Shown piece after piece: positions 38,336 to 47,955 of a stretch of 64,000 nucleotides of DNA; position 1 is the stretch's first letter; each line of letters begins with the position of its first letter. Source of the DNA: Corynebacterium atrinae (GTDB taxonomy: Bacteria; Actinomycetota; Actinomycetes; Mycobacteriales; Mycobacteriaceae); assembly GCF_030408455.1 (NCBI RefSeq), contig NZ_CP046977.1, forward strand, positions 2,480,001-2,544,000, in the 5' to 3' direction. The notes beneath the pieces were generated by a model. That model was not told the DNA's origin and did no database searches. It saw only the letters and a list, made by a program, of their open reading frames with translations. The translations under genes were made by a program, and so were the position numbers.

Positions 38336-39654
38336 AGGTTCCTTCCCAGAGCCTGGATGTTCCAGCCGGCATCTTTCCACGGCTGGACGGGCAGAACGTT
38401 ACGGCCATCAATGATGGTCCGCTCATGCACCAACTCCCCCGTGCTCACCGGGTCCAGATCGCGGAACTGCTGCCACTCAGTGGCCAGCACGACGATGTCC
38501 GCTTCAGCCAAAGCCTCCTCCAAGGACTCCGCGTAGTTGAGAGTAGGGAAGACCTTGCGGGCGTTGTCCATCGCCTCCGGGTCGTAAATGCTCACGTCCG
38601 CACCAGCCAGCGACAGCTGCCCGGCTACCGACAACGCCGGGGAGTCTCGGACATCATCCGAATTGGGTTTGAACGCCGCCCCGAGGACCGTCACTCGCTT
38701 GCCCAGCACGTTTCCGCCGGCCAATTGGCGCGTGAGCTGGAGGACGCGATCGCGGCGTCGCATATTGATGGCGTCGACCTCACGCAGGAAGGTCAGCGCG
38801 TCATCCGCCCCGAGTTCGCCGGCTCGGGCCATGAAAGCACGAATGTCCTTGGGCAGACAACCACCGCCAAAGCCTAGGCCAGCACCGAGGAACTTACGGC
38901 CGATGCGGTCGTCATATCCAATGGCATCCGCCAACAAGGTGACATCAGCACCGGAGGCCTCACACACTTCGGAGACCGCGTTGATGAAGGAAATTTTCGT
39001 GGCCAAGAAGGCGTTGGCAGAGACCTTGACCAACTCCGCCGTCGGCAAGTCCGTGACCAGGAAGGGGGTGTCCTGGCTGATGGGGGTGGCATACACCTCC
39101 CGGGCGACTTCTTCCGCGCGAGAATCGTTGGCCCGCACACCCAAGACGATTCGGTCCGGCGTGATCGTGTCATTTACGGCGTAACCTTCGCGGAGGAACT
39201 CGGGGTTCCAGGCGATCTCGACAGTTGTGCCAGGCCCCGCCAGCCCATCTGCCAAGTCTTGCAACTCCGCGGCCGTACCAACGGGGACAGTGGACTTGCC
39301 AAAGATAATGTGGTGCCCACTCAGCTTCGGCACCAGCGCTTCCACGGCGCCGCGAACATAGCTGAGGTCCGCGGCATAAGAGCCCCGCTTCTGCGGCGTT
39401 CCGACGCCCAGAAAATGGACTTGTGCAAAGTCCGCAGCCTGCTGGTAGTCGGTGGAAAAGCCCAGCCGACCTGACTCCAGGTTCCGAGTCAGAACCTCCG
39501 GCAGTCCGGGCTCATAAAAAGGGACCTTCCCCGCCTTCAGCGAATCGACTTTCGCGGCATCCACATCGATGCCTAGAACCTCGTGGCCGAGTTCGGCCAT
39601 ACAAGCGGCGTGAGTCGCCCCAAGATAGCCGGTACCGATGACAGTCATACGCAT
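38332..39654 (-). CDS. ugd: UDP-glucose 6-dehydrogenase
   Basis: 440 residues. The N-terminal NAD site MTVIGTGYLGATHAACMAEL and the active-site segment GAGLGFGGGCLPKDIRAF with the catalytic Cys mark the UDP-glucose/GDP-mannose dehydrogenase family. YEPGLPEVLTRN and the C-terminal GAAFKPNSDDVRDSPAL agree with the UDP-glucose branch. It oxidises UDP-glucose to UDP-glucuronate for cell-surface glycans. It is transcribed away from dcd in the same direction with a 58-bp gap. A second, different nucleotide-sugar dehydrogenase lies at 62285. Confidence 0.92.
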   Translation of the reverse strand: MRMTVIGTGYLGATHAACMAELGHEVLGIDVDAAKVDSLKAGKVPFYEPGLPEVLTRNLESGRLGFSTDYQQAADFAQVHFLGVGTPQKRGSYAADLSYVRGAVEALVPKLSGHHIIFGKSTVPVGTAAELQDLADGLAGPGTTVEIAWNPEFLREGYAVNDTITPDRIVLGVRANDSRAEEVAREVYATPISQDTPFLVTDLPTAELVKVSANAFLATKISFINAVSEVCEASGADVTLLADAIGYDDRIGRKFLGAGLGFGGGCLPKDIRAFMARAGELGADDALTFLREVDAINMRRRDRVLQLTRQLAGGNVLGKRVTVLGAAFKPNSDDVRDSPALSVAGQLSLAGADVSIYDPEAMDNARKVFPTLNYAESLEEALAEADIVVLATEWQQFRDLDPVSTGELVHERTIIDGRNVLPVQPWKDAGWNIQALGRNL

Positions 39655-39712
39655 AGAGCGGCATCTTACTTAGCTGACATGAACAATCCGTTACCTGGTG
39701 TTTTCGTAGAGC

Positions 39713-40276
39713 TTAAGAGAAGTTCAAGTACGCCTTCGAGGGAGTCGGGCCACGCTGACCCTGGTACTTCGAACCTAACGCACCAGCGCCATAGGGAGTT
39801 TCCGCGGGCGAGGACATCTTGAACAGGGCCAGCTGACCGACCTTCATCCCAGGCCACAGCACGATCGGCAAGTTGGCCACGTTAGACAGCTCGAGGGTGA
39901 TGTAACCGGAGAAGCCGGGATCGATGAACCCAGCAGTGGAGTGAGTGAGCAATCCCAGACGCCCAAGGGAGGACTTACCTTCGAGACGGCCAGCCAGGTT
40001 AGGAGGCAGAGTGAACTTCTCCAGAGTAGAGGCCAACACAAACTCACCTGGGTGCAACACGAAGGGGTCCCCCTCGTCCACCTCGACCAAACTGGTCAGC
40101 TCGTCTTGCTGCAGCTTCGGATCAATGTGGGTGTACTTGGAGTTGTTGAATACCCGGAAGTATCTGTCCATGCGCACATCGACGCTCGACGGCTGGATAT
40201 TCTCTGCGGCAAAAGGCTCGATGCCCAGTTCGCCGGAGCTGATGGCGGTACGGATGTCACGATCGGAAAGGAGCAC
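39713..40276 (-). CDS. dcd: dCTP deaminase
   Basis: 187 residues. [54 protein letters not shown] and the glycine-rich C-terminal [12 protein letters not shown] are the Dcd signatures. Actinobacterial Dcd proteins are often bifunctional, turning dCTP to dUMP directly; the sequence is compatible with this but does not prove it. It supplies dUMP for thymidylate synthesis. The upstream side faces the tRNA-Gly gene. Confidence 0.95.
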   Translation of the reverse strand: MLLSDRDIRTAISSGELGIEPFAAENIQPSSVDVRMDRYFRVFNNSKYTHIDPKLQQDELTSLVEVDEGDPFVLHPGEFVLASTLEKFTLPPNLAGRLEGKSSLGRLGLLTHSTAGFIDPGFSGYITLELSNVANLPIVLWPGMKVGQLALFKMSSPAETPYGAGALGSKYQGQRGPTPSKAYLNFS

Positions 40277-40367
40277 GCCGTCAGTCTACGGCACGCAGCA
40301 GCCTGGACGTTTTGCTCCCCACACTCCAGTGAGTGCTAGACTCATCCGGTAGCTCATCACGAGCAGA

Positions 40368-40439
40368 TGCCGGCGTAGTTTAGTGGTAGAACATCAGCTT
40401 CCCAAGCTGAGAGTGCGAGTTCGATTCTCGTCGCCGGCT
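40368..40439 (+). tRNA. tRNA-Gly (anticodon CCC)
   Basis: A full cloverleaf can be drawn: 7-bp acceptor stem GCCGGCG/CGCCGGC, anticodon stem TCAGC/GCTGA with loop TTCCCAA (anticodon CCC), and a T arm with TTCGATT. The 3' CCA is not encoded. A foreign-looking island begins right after it, so it is a plausible integration site. Confidence 0.93.
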
Positions 40440-40913
40440 CAAAAGAAAAGTAACCTCTGAGCAGTCAGTTTAGGAGCTTGGTGGGAGTTTTTGCGCCTGG
40501 TGGCCGGTGGAAAAGTCGCCAGTTTCATAGCCACTGGCTTCTCTCAATTCTATCGCAGCCATACGAAACGCGCGTGAGCACTGCAGCCAGATGCACTCAT
40601 ACAAGCGATTTAGCTACTTCGCCTGAGATCGGCAAAAACAGATGAGCTATCTACCCCTTCCACTCACCTAAATCGGGCGAGGCCTAGCAACGCAATCTGG
40701 TGCCCGCACCTGGACTTATCCGTAGACCGCGAGATCGTCGATCAGCTCCCTAAAGGAGCAACTGCAAATGATCAAAACAAGCTTGCGAGTCATATACAAT
40801 CCTGTATGAAAACGACAGACTCCATGCGAAGTGGGCTCTCTGCATTGCCAATACAGACCAGACGATCCTCAGGGCCCGTAGCCATACCAAGCCACATACG
40901 GACAATCAACCCC
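40440..40913. other. Gene-free, comparatively AT-rich stretch after the tRNA
   Basis: No gene I can support: the longest frame with an ATG (near 40806) has about 38 codons of low-complexity peptide and no ribosome site. The composition changes here relative to the dcd side, marking the left edge of the island. Confidence 0.5.
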
Positions 40914-40936
40914 GGCATATAATCGTACAATATGCC
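40914..40936. promoter_or_regulatory. Dyad operator containing a consensus -10 element
   Basis: GGCATAT and ATATGCC are perfect 7-bp arms around a 9-base centre. TATAAT (40918-40923) lies across the left arm and centre, a consensus -10 for the island genes 57 bp downstream. A repressor bound to the dyad would cover the promoter. No clear -35 is seen. Confidence 0.5.
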
Positions 40937-40992
40937 TGGCACCCCTACATTCTAAATATCGTCAAGTTACAACAAGGTGAAGGAAACTAGGT

Positions 40993-43900
40993 ATGACCAG
41001 AATTCTTGACAATCTGTCTGACGATACGACAATGGGCAATCACGCAAGAACCATGTTCAAAGCATTCGATCGTTTGGATGTTGCGACAGGCTATTTCAAC
41101 CTACGAGGTTGGAGCCTGTTTTGTGACATCGTGGACTTGAAAATTTCCGCGAATCGACCGCTCCCTGTTGCACGTGTGCTGATTGGAATGGTGCAAGGCT
41201 CTGCCCATCAGGAGGTGATTGCCGCCTACCAACGCGAGATCGAAGGAGAAGAAGACGTCACTGCTGATCGCGAGATCGCTGTGCAGCGCAGAAAAGCGCT
41301 ACTTGAGATCTTACGTGGGCAGTTGATGAGAGGCATCCCAACGAACACCGATCGACAGACCCTAGCCCACTTGCAGGACCAAATCAAAGCAGGTGCCGTC
41401 GAGATTCGAGTCTTCTGCGATCAGCCCCTACACGGAAAGGCCTACATTTTTCACCGTGATGACCCATCTCAGCCAACGATGGGGCTGGTAGGATCATCCA
41501 ATCTCACCTATCCTGGCATGACTTCGAATCTGGAGTTGAACACAGATGTCGTAGATGCCGACGGAGCGGAGAAACTCTCTCAGTGGTTCGAAGGGCGATG
41601 GAATGATGACTGGAGTTTGCCTATTGGCCCAGAACTTTTAGACCTCCTCGAAGAGTCCTGGGCCTCACCAACTCCGCGCCCACCGCAAGACGTCTTCTTA
41701 AAAGTCTGCTACGACATGTCCCGGGATGTTCGTGAAGGCTTAGACGAATATTCACTAACCGGACGTATAAGCGATGAGTTGTTGGAATACCAGGCAACGG
41801 CGGTGAAAACACTAGCCCGTCGAGTAATGATGCGTGGGGGGACGATGCTCGGCGATGTAGTCGGCCTGGGAAAAACACTGACTGCCATCGCAGTGGCGTT
41901 GATGTTACGCGATGAGTATGGCTACCAGCCGTTGGTGATTTGTCCAAAGAACCTCCAGACAATGTGGGAAGAACACCTCGGGGCGTATGATTTGCATGGC
42001 CGGGTCGTTCCCTACTCGATGAGCCATTCTCTGAATGATCTCCGACGCTATCCCTTCGTGATTGTGGATGAGTCCCACACGCTACGCAACGAAAAAACAC
42101 AGACCTATCAGAACGTGCAACGTTATATCATGACCAATGATTCAAAAGCACTATTACTGACAGCAACTCCATTCAACATCAAATACTCGGACGTCGCAAA
42201 TCAATTGGGGCTGTTCATAGATGACGATGAAGACCTTGGATTGCAACCATTGGCGGCTTTGTCAAAGGCAAACTTTGCCGAGAACATAGAATTCGGCCTG
42301 TCAACTTTGGCAGCATTTCGAAAGTCAGACGAGTCGGAGGACTGGAAACGACTCATGGGCGAGCATCTAGTTCGGCGAACCCGATCCTTTGTGAAAGAGA
42401 ACTACGCAAGCACTAACAAGTACGGACAGCAGTACTTGAATTTTTCGAATGGCCAGCAGTTCCTCTTCCCGAAACGCATCGCTAAGCCAGTTGACCACCA
42501 GTTCCATGGGGAGGACCCCGCAGCCCTAATGGTTGAAGACATGACGCTGGACACGATTGCCTCATTGAAGTTGCCCCGTTATGATTTATATTCTTACGTG
42601 TCCCCAGCAGGCAAAAAACAAGCGACTCCGGAAGAAGTCGCAATTCTCGAGGACTTGGAGCGTTCACGTGGACATGTGTCGGGATTTGTCCGCACGAATT
42701 TCTACAAGCGGCTCTCTTCGTGCGGCCATTCATTCATTTTGTCACTAAAGCGGCATTTTGCCCGAAATCAACTTTTTATGTACGCAATTGACGAAGAACT
42801 TCCGATTCCAGTTGGAACCATTGATGCCAACGTTTTGAGGGGCGATTCCGACTCTGGCGAGGAATCCTCGATTGGATCGAGACTTCAAACGGCAGGAGAT
42901 TCGGCTGAAGAGTATGAGCGCGTGGCAGGCAAACCTAGCCCCGACATTAGGTGGGTGCGCCCATCATTGTTTGTTAGCAGACTACGTGACGAACTTGAGT
43001 CTGATAACCGCGCCATCTCCTACCTTTTATCCTCCTACGGTCCATGGACTGTGGAAAATGACTCAAAACTGCGAGCACTCCTAAATCTAGTTAAAACGGA
43101 GCATCCTGGAGAGAAGATACTTGTCTTCACAGAGTACAAAGACACAGCAAACTATCTCGCATCTGCACTGCGACAGGTGGGTGTAGAAAACGTTGGGCTT
43201 GCCACAGGGGACACCGATGATCCCACAGCGGTGGCTCGACGGTTTTCCCCGAAATCAAACGCAAAGTTAGTTGCTCATAATGAAGACTACATTGGTGAAA
43301 TGAACGATGAGCTGCATATCTTAGTCGCAACGGATGTATTGTCCGAAGGGCAGAATCTCCAAGATGCTCATATTGTGGTTAACTACGATATTCCTTGGGC
43401 GATCATCCAACTTATTCAACGTGCTGGCCGAGTAGACCGCGTTGGACAAGAAGCTGGCACGGTTTTGATTTACACCATTTCACATGGCTCGGTGGAAGAT
43501 GTGCTAAATCTACGGCAGAGGGTACAACAGCGACTGGCTGCCAACGCTGCTACTTTTGGCTCTGATGAATCATTCTTTGACACTGAAGAAGAAGTGGCGA
43601 TTATTCGTGACCTATACAATGGCCACATCGATGATATCTCCCACGAAGATGATGTAGATGCCTCATCCCTTGCTTATGAAATTTGGAATAAAGCTACGAA
43701 GAATGATGCTGACCTTGCCGATCGTATTGCGCGTCTTCCAGATATGATTGATGCAACCAGAGCCTTCCGGCTGTCCGACCAAAGGTGCGGGGTTGCTGCA
43801 CATGTTCAAACTGAATCTGGGATGGATCTCTTTGGCTGGGCTAGCAAAGACGGAGAAATGCATCTCCTAACCGGGCATGAGGCCCTGAGAATTTTTGAGT

Positions 43901-44286
43901 CGACTCCTTTTGAGCCGGGGTTGGTCCGTTCAACCGAGCATGACTCTTTGGTGAGAGAACTGGTGAAATCCGGTCCGCTGAAAGAACAAAATAGCATAGC
44001 AGGCAGACTACGAGGAGAACGTAAGATCCTATGGAATCGCCTCGGAAACCAACTCAATCTGATACACGACCCAGCGACGGACCAAGCACTCGACGCGCTG
44101 TTCCAGAGGCCTCTAACCAAGCTAGCGACGAATAGACTCAGATCAGCGCGTCGCAGAGGCGCTAATGACGTGGAACTACTCGAGCTTCTCCGCACCTTGC
44201 ACATTCGAGATGACCTGGTCATCCAGACTCGCAGCGGTAAGGATCAAATCCATATTGTTTCCGTGATGGGAATTGCAAATGACTGA
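40993..44286 (+). CDS. PLD-domain SNF2/HepA helicase, restriction-like
   Basis: 1097 residues. The N-terminal 230 hold one phospholipase D-type site (LHGKAYIFHRD near residue 145, then GSSNLT), as in single-HKD nucleases that work as dimers. A SNF2/RapA-type helicase follows: GDVVGLGKTLTA (about 286), VDESHTLRN (about 358), LLLTATPFN, and motif VI QLIQRAGRVDRVGQ (about 808). A C-terminal 250-residue region is unassigned. An AAGGA ribosome site precedes the ATG. It overlaps the methyltransferase gene by 8 bases, so the two are one unit, probably a translocating nuclease paired with a modification enzyme. It is not DISARM as known: no DUF1998 gene is present. Confidence 0.85.
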   Translation: MTRILDNLSDDTTMGNHARTMFKAFDRLDVATGYFNLRGWSLFCDIVDLKISANRPLPVARVLIGMVQGSAHQEVIAAYQREIEGEEDVTADREIAVQRRKALLEILRGQLMRGIPTNTDRQTLAHLQDQIKAGAVEIRVFCDQPLHGKAYIFHRDDPSQPTMGLVGSSNLTYPGMTSNLELNTDVVDADGAEKLSQWFEGRWNDDWSLPIGPELLDLLEESWASPTPRPPQDVFLKVCYDMSRDVREGLDEYSLTGRISDELLEYQATAVKTLARRVMMRGGTMLGDVVGLGKTLTAIAVALMLRDEYGYQPLVICPKNLQTMWEEHLGAYDLHGRVVPYSMSHSLNDLRRYPFVIVDESHTLRNEKTQTYQNVQRYIMTNDSKALLLTATPFNIKYSDVANQLGLFIDDDEDLGLQPLAALSKANFAENIEFGLSTLAAFRKSDESEDWKRLMGEHLVRRTRSFVKENYASTNKYGQQYLNFSNGQQFLFPKRIAKPVDHQFHGEDPAALMVEDMTLDTIASLKLPRYDLYSYVSPAGKKQATPEEVAILEDLERSRGHVSGFVRTNFYKRLSSCGHSFILSLKRHFARNQLFMYAIDEELPIPVGTIDANVLRGDSDSGEESSIGSRLQTAGDSAEEYERVAGKPSPDIRWVRPSLFVSRLRDELESDNRAISYLLSSYGPWTVENDSKLRALLNLVKTEHPGEKILVFTEYKDTANYLASALRQVGVENVGLATGDTDDPTAVARRFSPKSNAKLVAHNEDYIGEMNDELHILVATDVLSEGQNLQDAHIVVNYDIPWAIIQLIQRAGRVDRVGQEAGTVLIYTISHGSVEDVLNLRQRVQQRLAANAATFGSDESFFDTEEEVAIIRDLYNGHIDDISHEDDVDASSLAYEIWNKATKNDADLADRIARLPDMIDATRAFRLSDQRCGVAAHVQTESGMDLFGWASKDGEMHLLTGHEALRIFESTPFEPGLVRSTEHDSLVRELVKSGPLKEQNSIAGRLRGERKILWNRLGNQLNLIHDPATDQALDALFQRPLTKLATNRLRSARRRGANDVELLELLRTLHIRDDLVIQTRSGKDQIHIVSVMGIAND

Positions 44287-47011
44287 CCAATTGATGCGGC
44301 TGGTTGATGTAGACGACTTCGAACAGCTATTTCGCAAGCTAGGCTGGTCGAAACCTGACCATCCTCGGGAATTCGAAGCTCATGGAGCCCATCTCGACAA
44401 AGTCGCCACTTACCGAGGCCTGGCCGTGTGGGTTTGCTACCAACTTCCAACACGTCCTGTACAACGACGCATCGACACTGAACTGTCGAAAGTCAGTGCG
44501 GAACGGCTTGTTATCTTCACCAACGGTGGCATCCAAGACTGGCGCTGGCCTAGGCATGCGAAGCTAGGTTCCGTTAACGCTAAACTCATGGCACACCGCC
44601 ACGAGACCGATACTCCGGACCCTGATTTGCTTCATCGTCTCGAAGCCATGAGAATCGGGATTGATGATGATTTCCTGTCGTTGCCAGCTTTGGTGGAACG
44701 AATGCGGCAGGTGTTCGATCGCGAATCAGAAACCGCTTCCTCTAAGGCCGCACGACTGATGGGTCGCTTATATGAGGACCTAGCTACAGCAGGAATGGAA
44801 ACTAGTCAAGCCACTCAGATGCTTGGCAGACTACTATTCCTCTGGTTCGGCGATGACACTAGTATGTGGACCAAAGATGCTTTCCACAACTGGCTCGCTG
44901 AGCATACCACCTCCGAAAACCTTACTGACAAGCTTTCTGAGCTATTTGATGCAGTCAACAACCCTGCACTGGACCTCGTGGGAACACCAGGAGTCTCAGG
45001 TGAGTTTGCCGGTTTACGTTATATCAACGGTGGCCTCTTTTCCAACCGGCTAGAAATACCAGCCCTTCCTTTGAAGTTCCGCCAGGAAGTATTAGACGCG
45101 TCTGGCTTCGACTGGTCCGTGATCAGTCCGGCGATCTTCGGATCTATGTTTCAAACCGTCAAGGACTCCAAAGCTCGGCGCGAAATGGGCGAGCACTACA
45201 CGACTGAGGCGAATATACTCAAGACTTTACGCCCGCTGTTCCTAGACGAGCTGGAGCGCAAGCTCGAAGACTCGTGGGACAACAAGGGTGAACTGACCCG
45301 GCTCCACAATCGGCTAGCCGGAATCCGTCTTTTGGATCCAGCGTGTGGCTGTGGCAATTTTCTTATTGTCGCCTACAAGGAAATGCGTGCCCTGGAGCTA
45401 CGCCTCATCGGCAGAAGACGCGAACTCGACTGGCGTGACGGCATCTACAAACAAGAGCACCAGCTCCGTCTGCAAGGCGACGGGATGGAGGACACTGTCG
45501 TTCGAATGTCCCACTTCGCAGGGATCGAAATCGAGGAATGGCCGGCTGCTATTGCTTCCACCGCCATGCTCCTAGTTGACCACCTCGCCAACCAGCACAT
45601 GGCCGAATTGCTGGGAACAAGCCTGGTCCGTCTACCTATTGACGACTTCAACCGAGCCGGTATACATATCGGCAATGCACTACGCACAGACTGGGCCGAC
45701 GTCGTGCCCGACGGGAATGAGATCTACTGCACAGGAAATCCCCCATTTATTGGACAGTACCTAAAGGCTGCAGACCAAAAGGAAGATCTTCAAATCGTGT
45801 GGGGCAAAGACTACGCAGGCTATCTCGACTACGTCACGGGGTGGTACAAGAAGGCCGCTGATTTCCTCGAAGGCCATCCAAGAGGCAAGTTCGCTTTCGT
45901 CTCCACCAACTCGATAGCCCAAGGCCAGCCGGTACCTGCGCTGTTCCGCCCACTGTTTAACGCTGGCTGGCACATCAGCTTCGCCCACCAGTCATTTCAG
46001 TGGGAATCCGAGGCTCCTGGCATGGCACACGTCCATTGTGTCATCATCGGCTTCGAAAGGGGGACTCGAGCCCCGCGCAGGCTCTTCACTTATGCCGACA
46101 TTAAGGCTGAGCCAGAGGAACGACAAGTCAAGAACATTAACCCGTACCTGGTAGACGGCCCAGACGTGTTCGTAGAGAAGCGTTCCAAGCCATTGGCGGA
46201 CCTGCCAGCGACTAGATATGGGTCCAAGCCAGCCGATGGAGGATTTCTGATCGTTGAACAAGAGGATTATGAAGCCATTATGGCTGACCCAATCGCCGCT
46301 CAGTACGTCAGGCCATTCGTAGGAGCGCGGGAACTCATTCACGGGCTTCCTCGGTGGTGCCTATGGCTCGTAAACGCGGCACCAAACGAAATCGAAGAGT
46401 CGATAGTCCTGAGTGAACGAGTTGGTGCCGTAAGGCAATTCCGGTTAGAGAGCAAGAAGGAATCTACTCGATCGCTGGCACAGACGCCACACCTATTCGG
46501 CGAGCGCCGCCCTGCCTTAACCCCCTATGTCTGCGTCCCATCGGTTGTCAGTGAACGGCGAGCTTATATTACCGCACGCCACTTGGACCACTCAGTCATC
46601 GCTAGCAACCTGGCCTTCACCGCAGACGATCCTGACGGATTCCTCTTCGCCATAATCTCTAGTTTGATGTTCATGACCTGGCAACGACTCGTTGGCGGAA
46701 GACTTGAATCTCGTCTTAGGTTTTCCAATACAGTAGTCTGGAACAACTTCCCTATACCTCCGATGCAAAAAGAGCTGCGTGAACGCATCGTTGCCGCAGG
46801 AGCGCAAATCTTGGAAGCAAGGGAGATTTCAGATGGCCAGTCGCTGGCCGAACAATACTCTGAACTGGGGATATTCGCCGACCTAAAGCATTCTCACGAA
46901 ATTCTGGACGAGTTGGTAGATTTGGCATTTGGCCTCACCGGGCCCACCTCGGAAGGGCAGCGTATTGAGGCCCTATTTTCCCAGTACCTTCGATTAGCTT
47001 CTACTGACTAA
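44279..47011 (+). CDS. MmeI-like N6-adenine DNA methyltransferase with switchable C-terminus
   Basis: 910 residues from the ATG at 44279, inside the end of the helicase gene. N-terminal 200 residues: unassigned domain with VIFTNGGIQDWRWP. Middle: helical spacer and methyltransferase with motif I LLDPACGCGNFL (about 352) and motif IV GNPPF (about 487), the amino-methyltransferase type. From about residue 604 to the end lies the target-recognition region. Its DNA (46092-47011) is mirrored in reverse by the silent cassette at 47001-47911. The protein should methylate host DNA and let the partner helicase-nuclease tell self from foreign. Which adenine sequence it modifies would change after inversion. 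Confidence 0.88.
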   Translation: MTDQLMRLVDVDDFEQLFRKLGWSKPDHPREFEAHGAHLDKVATYRGLAVWVCYQLPTRPVQRRIDTELSKVSAERLVIFTNGGIQDWRWPRHAKLGSVNAKLMAHRHETDTPDPDLLHRLEAMRIGIDDDFLSLPALVERMRQVFDRESETASSKAARLMGRLYEDLATAGMETSQATQMLGRLLFLWFGDDTSMWTKDAFHNWLAEHTTSENLTDKLSELFDAVNNPALDLVGTPGVSGEFAGLRYINGGLFSNRLEIPALPLKFRQEVLDASGFDWSVISPAIFGSMFQTVKDSKARREMGEHYTTEANILKTLRPLFLDELERKLEDSWDNKGELTRLHNRLAGIRLLDPACGCGNFLIVAYKEMRALELRLIGRRRELDWRDGIYKQEHQLRLQGDGMEDTVVRMSHFAGIEIEEWPAAIASTAMLLVDHLANQHMAELLGTSLVRLPIDDFNRAGIHIGNALRTDWADVVPDGNEIYCTGNPPFIGQYLKAADQKEDLQIVWGKDYAGYLDYVTGWYKKAADFLEGHPRGKFAFVSTNSIAQGQPVPALFRPLFNAGWHISFAHQSFQWESEAPGMAHVHCVIIGFERGTRAPRRLFTYADIKAEPEERQVKNINPYLVDGPDVFVEKRSKPLADLPATRYGSKPADGGFLIVEQEDYEAIMADPIAAQYVRPFVGARELIHGLPRWCLWLVNAAPNEIEESIVLSERVGAVRQFRLESKKESTRSLAQTPHLFGERRPALTPYVCVPSVVSERRAYITARHLDHSVIASNLAFTADDPDGFLFAIISSLMFMTWQRLVGGRLESRLRFSNTVVWNNFPIPPMQKELRERIVAAGAQILEAREISDGQSLAEQYSELGIFADLKHSHEILDELVDLAFGLTGPTSEGQRIEALFSQYLRLASTD
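46092..46197 (+). repeat. Inverted block 1, left copy (106 bp)
   Basis: Identical to the reverse complement of 47806-47911 except for one base. Starts ATGCCGACATT, ends CCATTGGC. It encodes the entry to the specificity region (about residue 604) and is the longest recombination substrate. Confidence 0.95.
46265..46323 (+). repeat. Inverted block 2, left copy (59 bp)
   Basis: Exact reverse complement of 47680-47738, coding for DYEAIMADPIAAQYVRPFVG. The bases on both sides diverge. Confidence 0.93.
46628..46701 (+). repeat. Inverted block 3, left copy (74 bp)
   Basis: Exact reverse complement of 47302-47375, coding for DPDGFLFAIISSLMFMTW and QRLVGG. Flanked by divergent sequence that would be exchanged. 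Confidence 0.93.
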
Positions 47012-47301
47012 GCTTCAGGTAGCTTTTAATAAGCGCTCGCTCACGCTGGTCGATTGATGACATGTCAAGATTAAAGAGTCTATCGACAGCAGCATCGAGT
47101 GCAAAGTGTGCGTCACGGAGCTCGTCATCTAAGGGGGTCTTAGAGTATATATTCGCGAGAGAACCATCGGATAGAGCTGACCGAACGTGAACGATGTGTT
47201 GGCCGGCTTTTACTATTGAAGTGCGTTCTTCAACACTAGGAGTGGGAAGAGGGAATGTGTTCCAAACTAGCGTATTTGAAAAACGAAGGTCTGATTTTAG
47301 C

Positions 47302-47375
47302 CTTCCGCCAACGAGTCGTTGCCAGGTCATGAACATCAAACTAGAGATTATGGCGAAGAGGAATCCGTCAGGATC
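47302..47375 (-). repeat. Inverted block 3, right copy (74 bp)
   Basis: Exact reverse complement of 46628-46701. Confidence 0.93.
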
Positions 47376-47679
47376 ATCGGCCGTAAAGTTGGCATCGCCT
47401 GAAATGTCCCCTTCATTGAACCATTTGACAGTCGCAAAATCCCGAGTCTCAGAGAAATGTCTCGGTATACATACGTATCCGTGTGTCGGTTGTCTCCGTT
47501 CGCCGAATTGATGCGGGATTGCTGCCAAAGCTCTCGTGCCAGCCTTTTTACTCGCAGATCTAAACTGGGTCACTTGTGCAAGGCGTTCCGCGACGACAGG
47601 CGATTTGCGGGCTTTGTCTACCTCACTGTCTGAAATCCATAAGCACCATCTTGGCAGCCCGTGGATTAGCTCCTTCGCC

Positions 47680-47738
47680 CCTACGAATGGCCTGACGTAC
47701 TGAGCGGCGATTGGGTCAGCCATAATGGCTTCATAATC
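47680..47738 (-). repeat. Inverted block 2, right copy (59 bp)
   Basis: Exact reverse complement of 46265-46323. Confidence 0.93.
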
Positions 47739-47805
47739 TTCCGGCTCCACCAAGAGAGCTCCCCCATCAGTGGGCTGCGAGCCTTTGGTAACACGAGGCA
47801 AGTCA

Positions 47806-47911
47806 GCCAATGGCTTGGAACGCTTCTCTACGAACACGTCTGGGCCGTCTACCAGGTACGGGTTAATGTTCCTGACTTGTCGTTCCTCTGGCTCAGCCTT
47901 AATGTCGGCAT
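47806..47911 (-). repeat. Inverted block 1, right copy (106 bp)
   Basis: Reverse complement of 46092-46197 with one mismatch. Its outer end is 45 bp from the recombinase start codon. Confidence 0.95.
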
Positions 47912-47955
47912 TGTCACCAAATGCGATGCCCAATGGGTCGGATGTAACGTGAGCT

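Larger units (their letters stand above)
47001..47911 (-). pseudogene. Silent inverted specificity cassette for the methyltransferase
   Basis: About 303 codons on the minus strand that align end to end with the C-terminal third of the methyltransferase (both begin ADIKAEPEERQV and share DYEAIMADPIAAQYVRPFVG and FTADDPDGFLFAIISS). Between the shared blocks the two are clearly different, as expected for alternative target-recognition domains. It has no methyltransferase domain, ribosome site or ATG; only a TTG at 47933 could open the frame. It converges on the active gene with an 11-bp overlap. Inversion between the 106-bp repeats would place this version in frame behind the catalytic part. It is a store of alternative specificity rather than a decayed gene. 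Confidence 0.85.

Noticed and set aside
40806..40922. 38-codon ORF upstream of the helicase gene
   Set aside because: No ribosome site, no domain, and it overlaps the predicted promoter and dyad.
47001..47933. The reverse-strand cassette as an independent methyltransferase gene
   Set aside because: It lacks motif I and the NPPF motif, has no ATG or ribosome site, and aligns only with the C-terminal third of the active gene.
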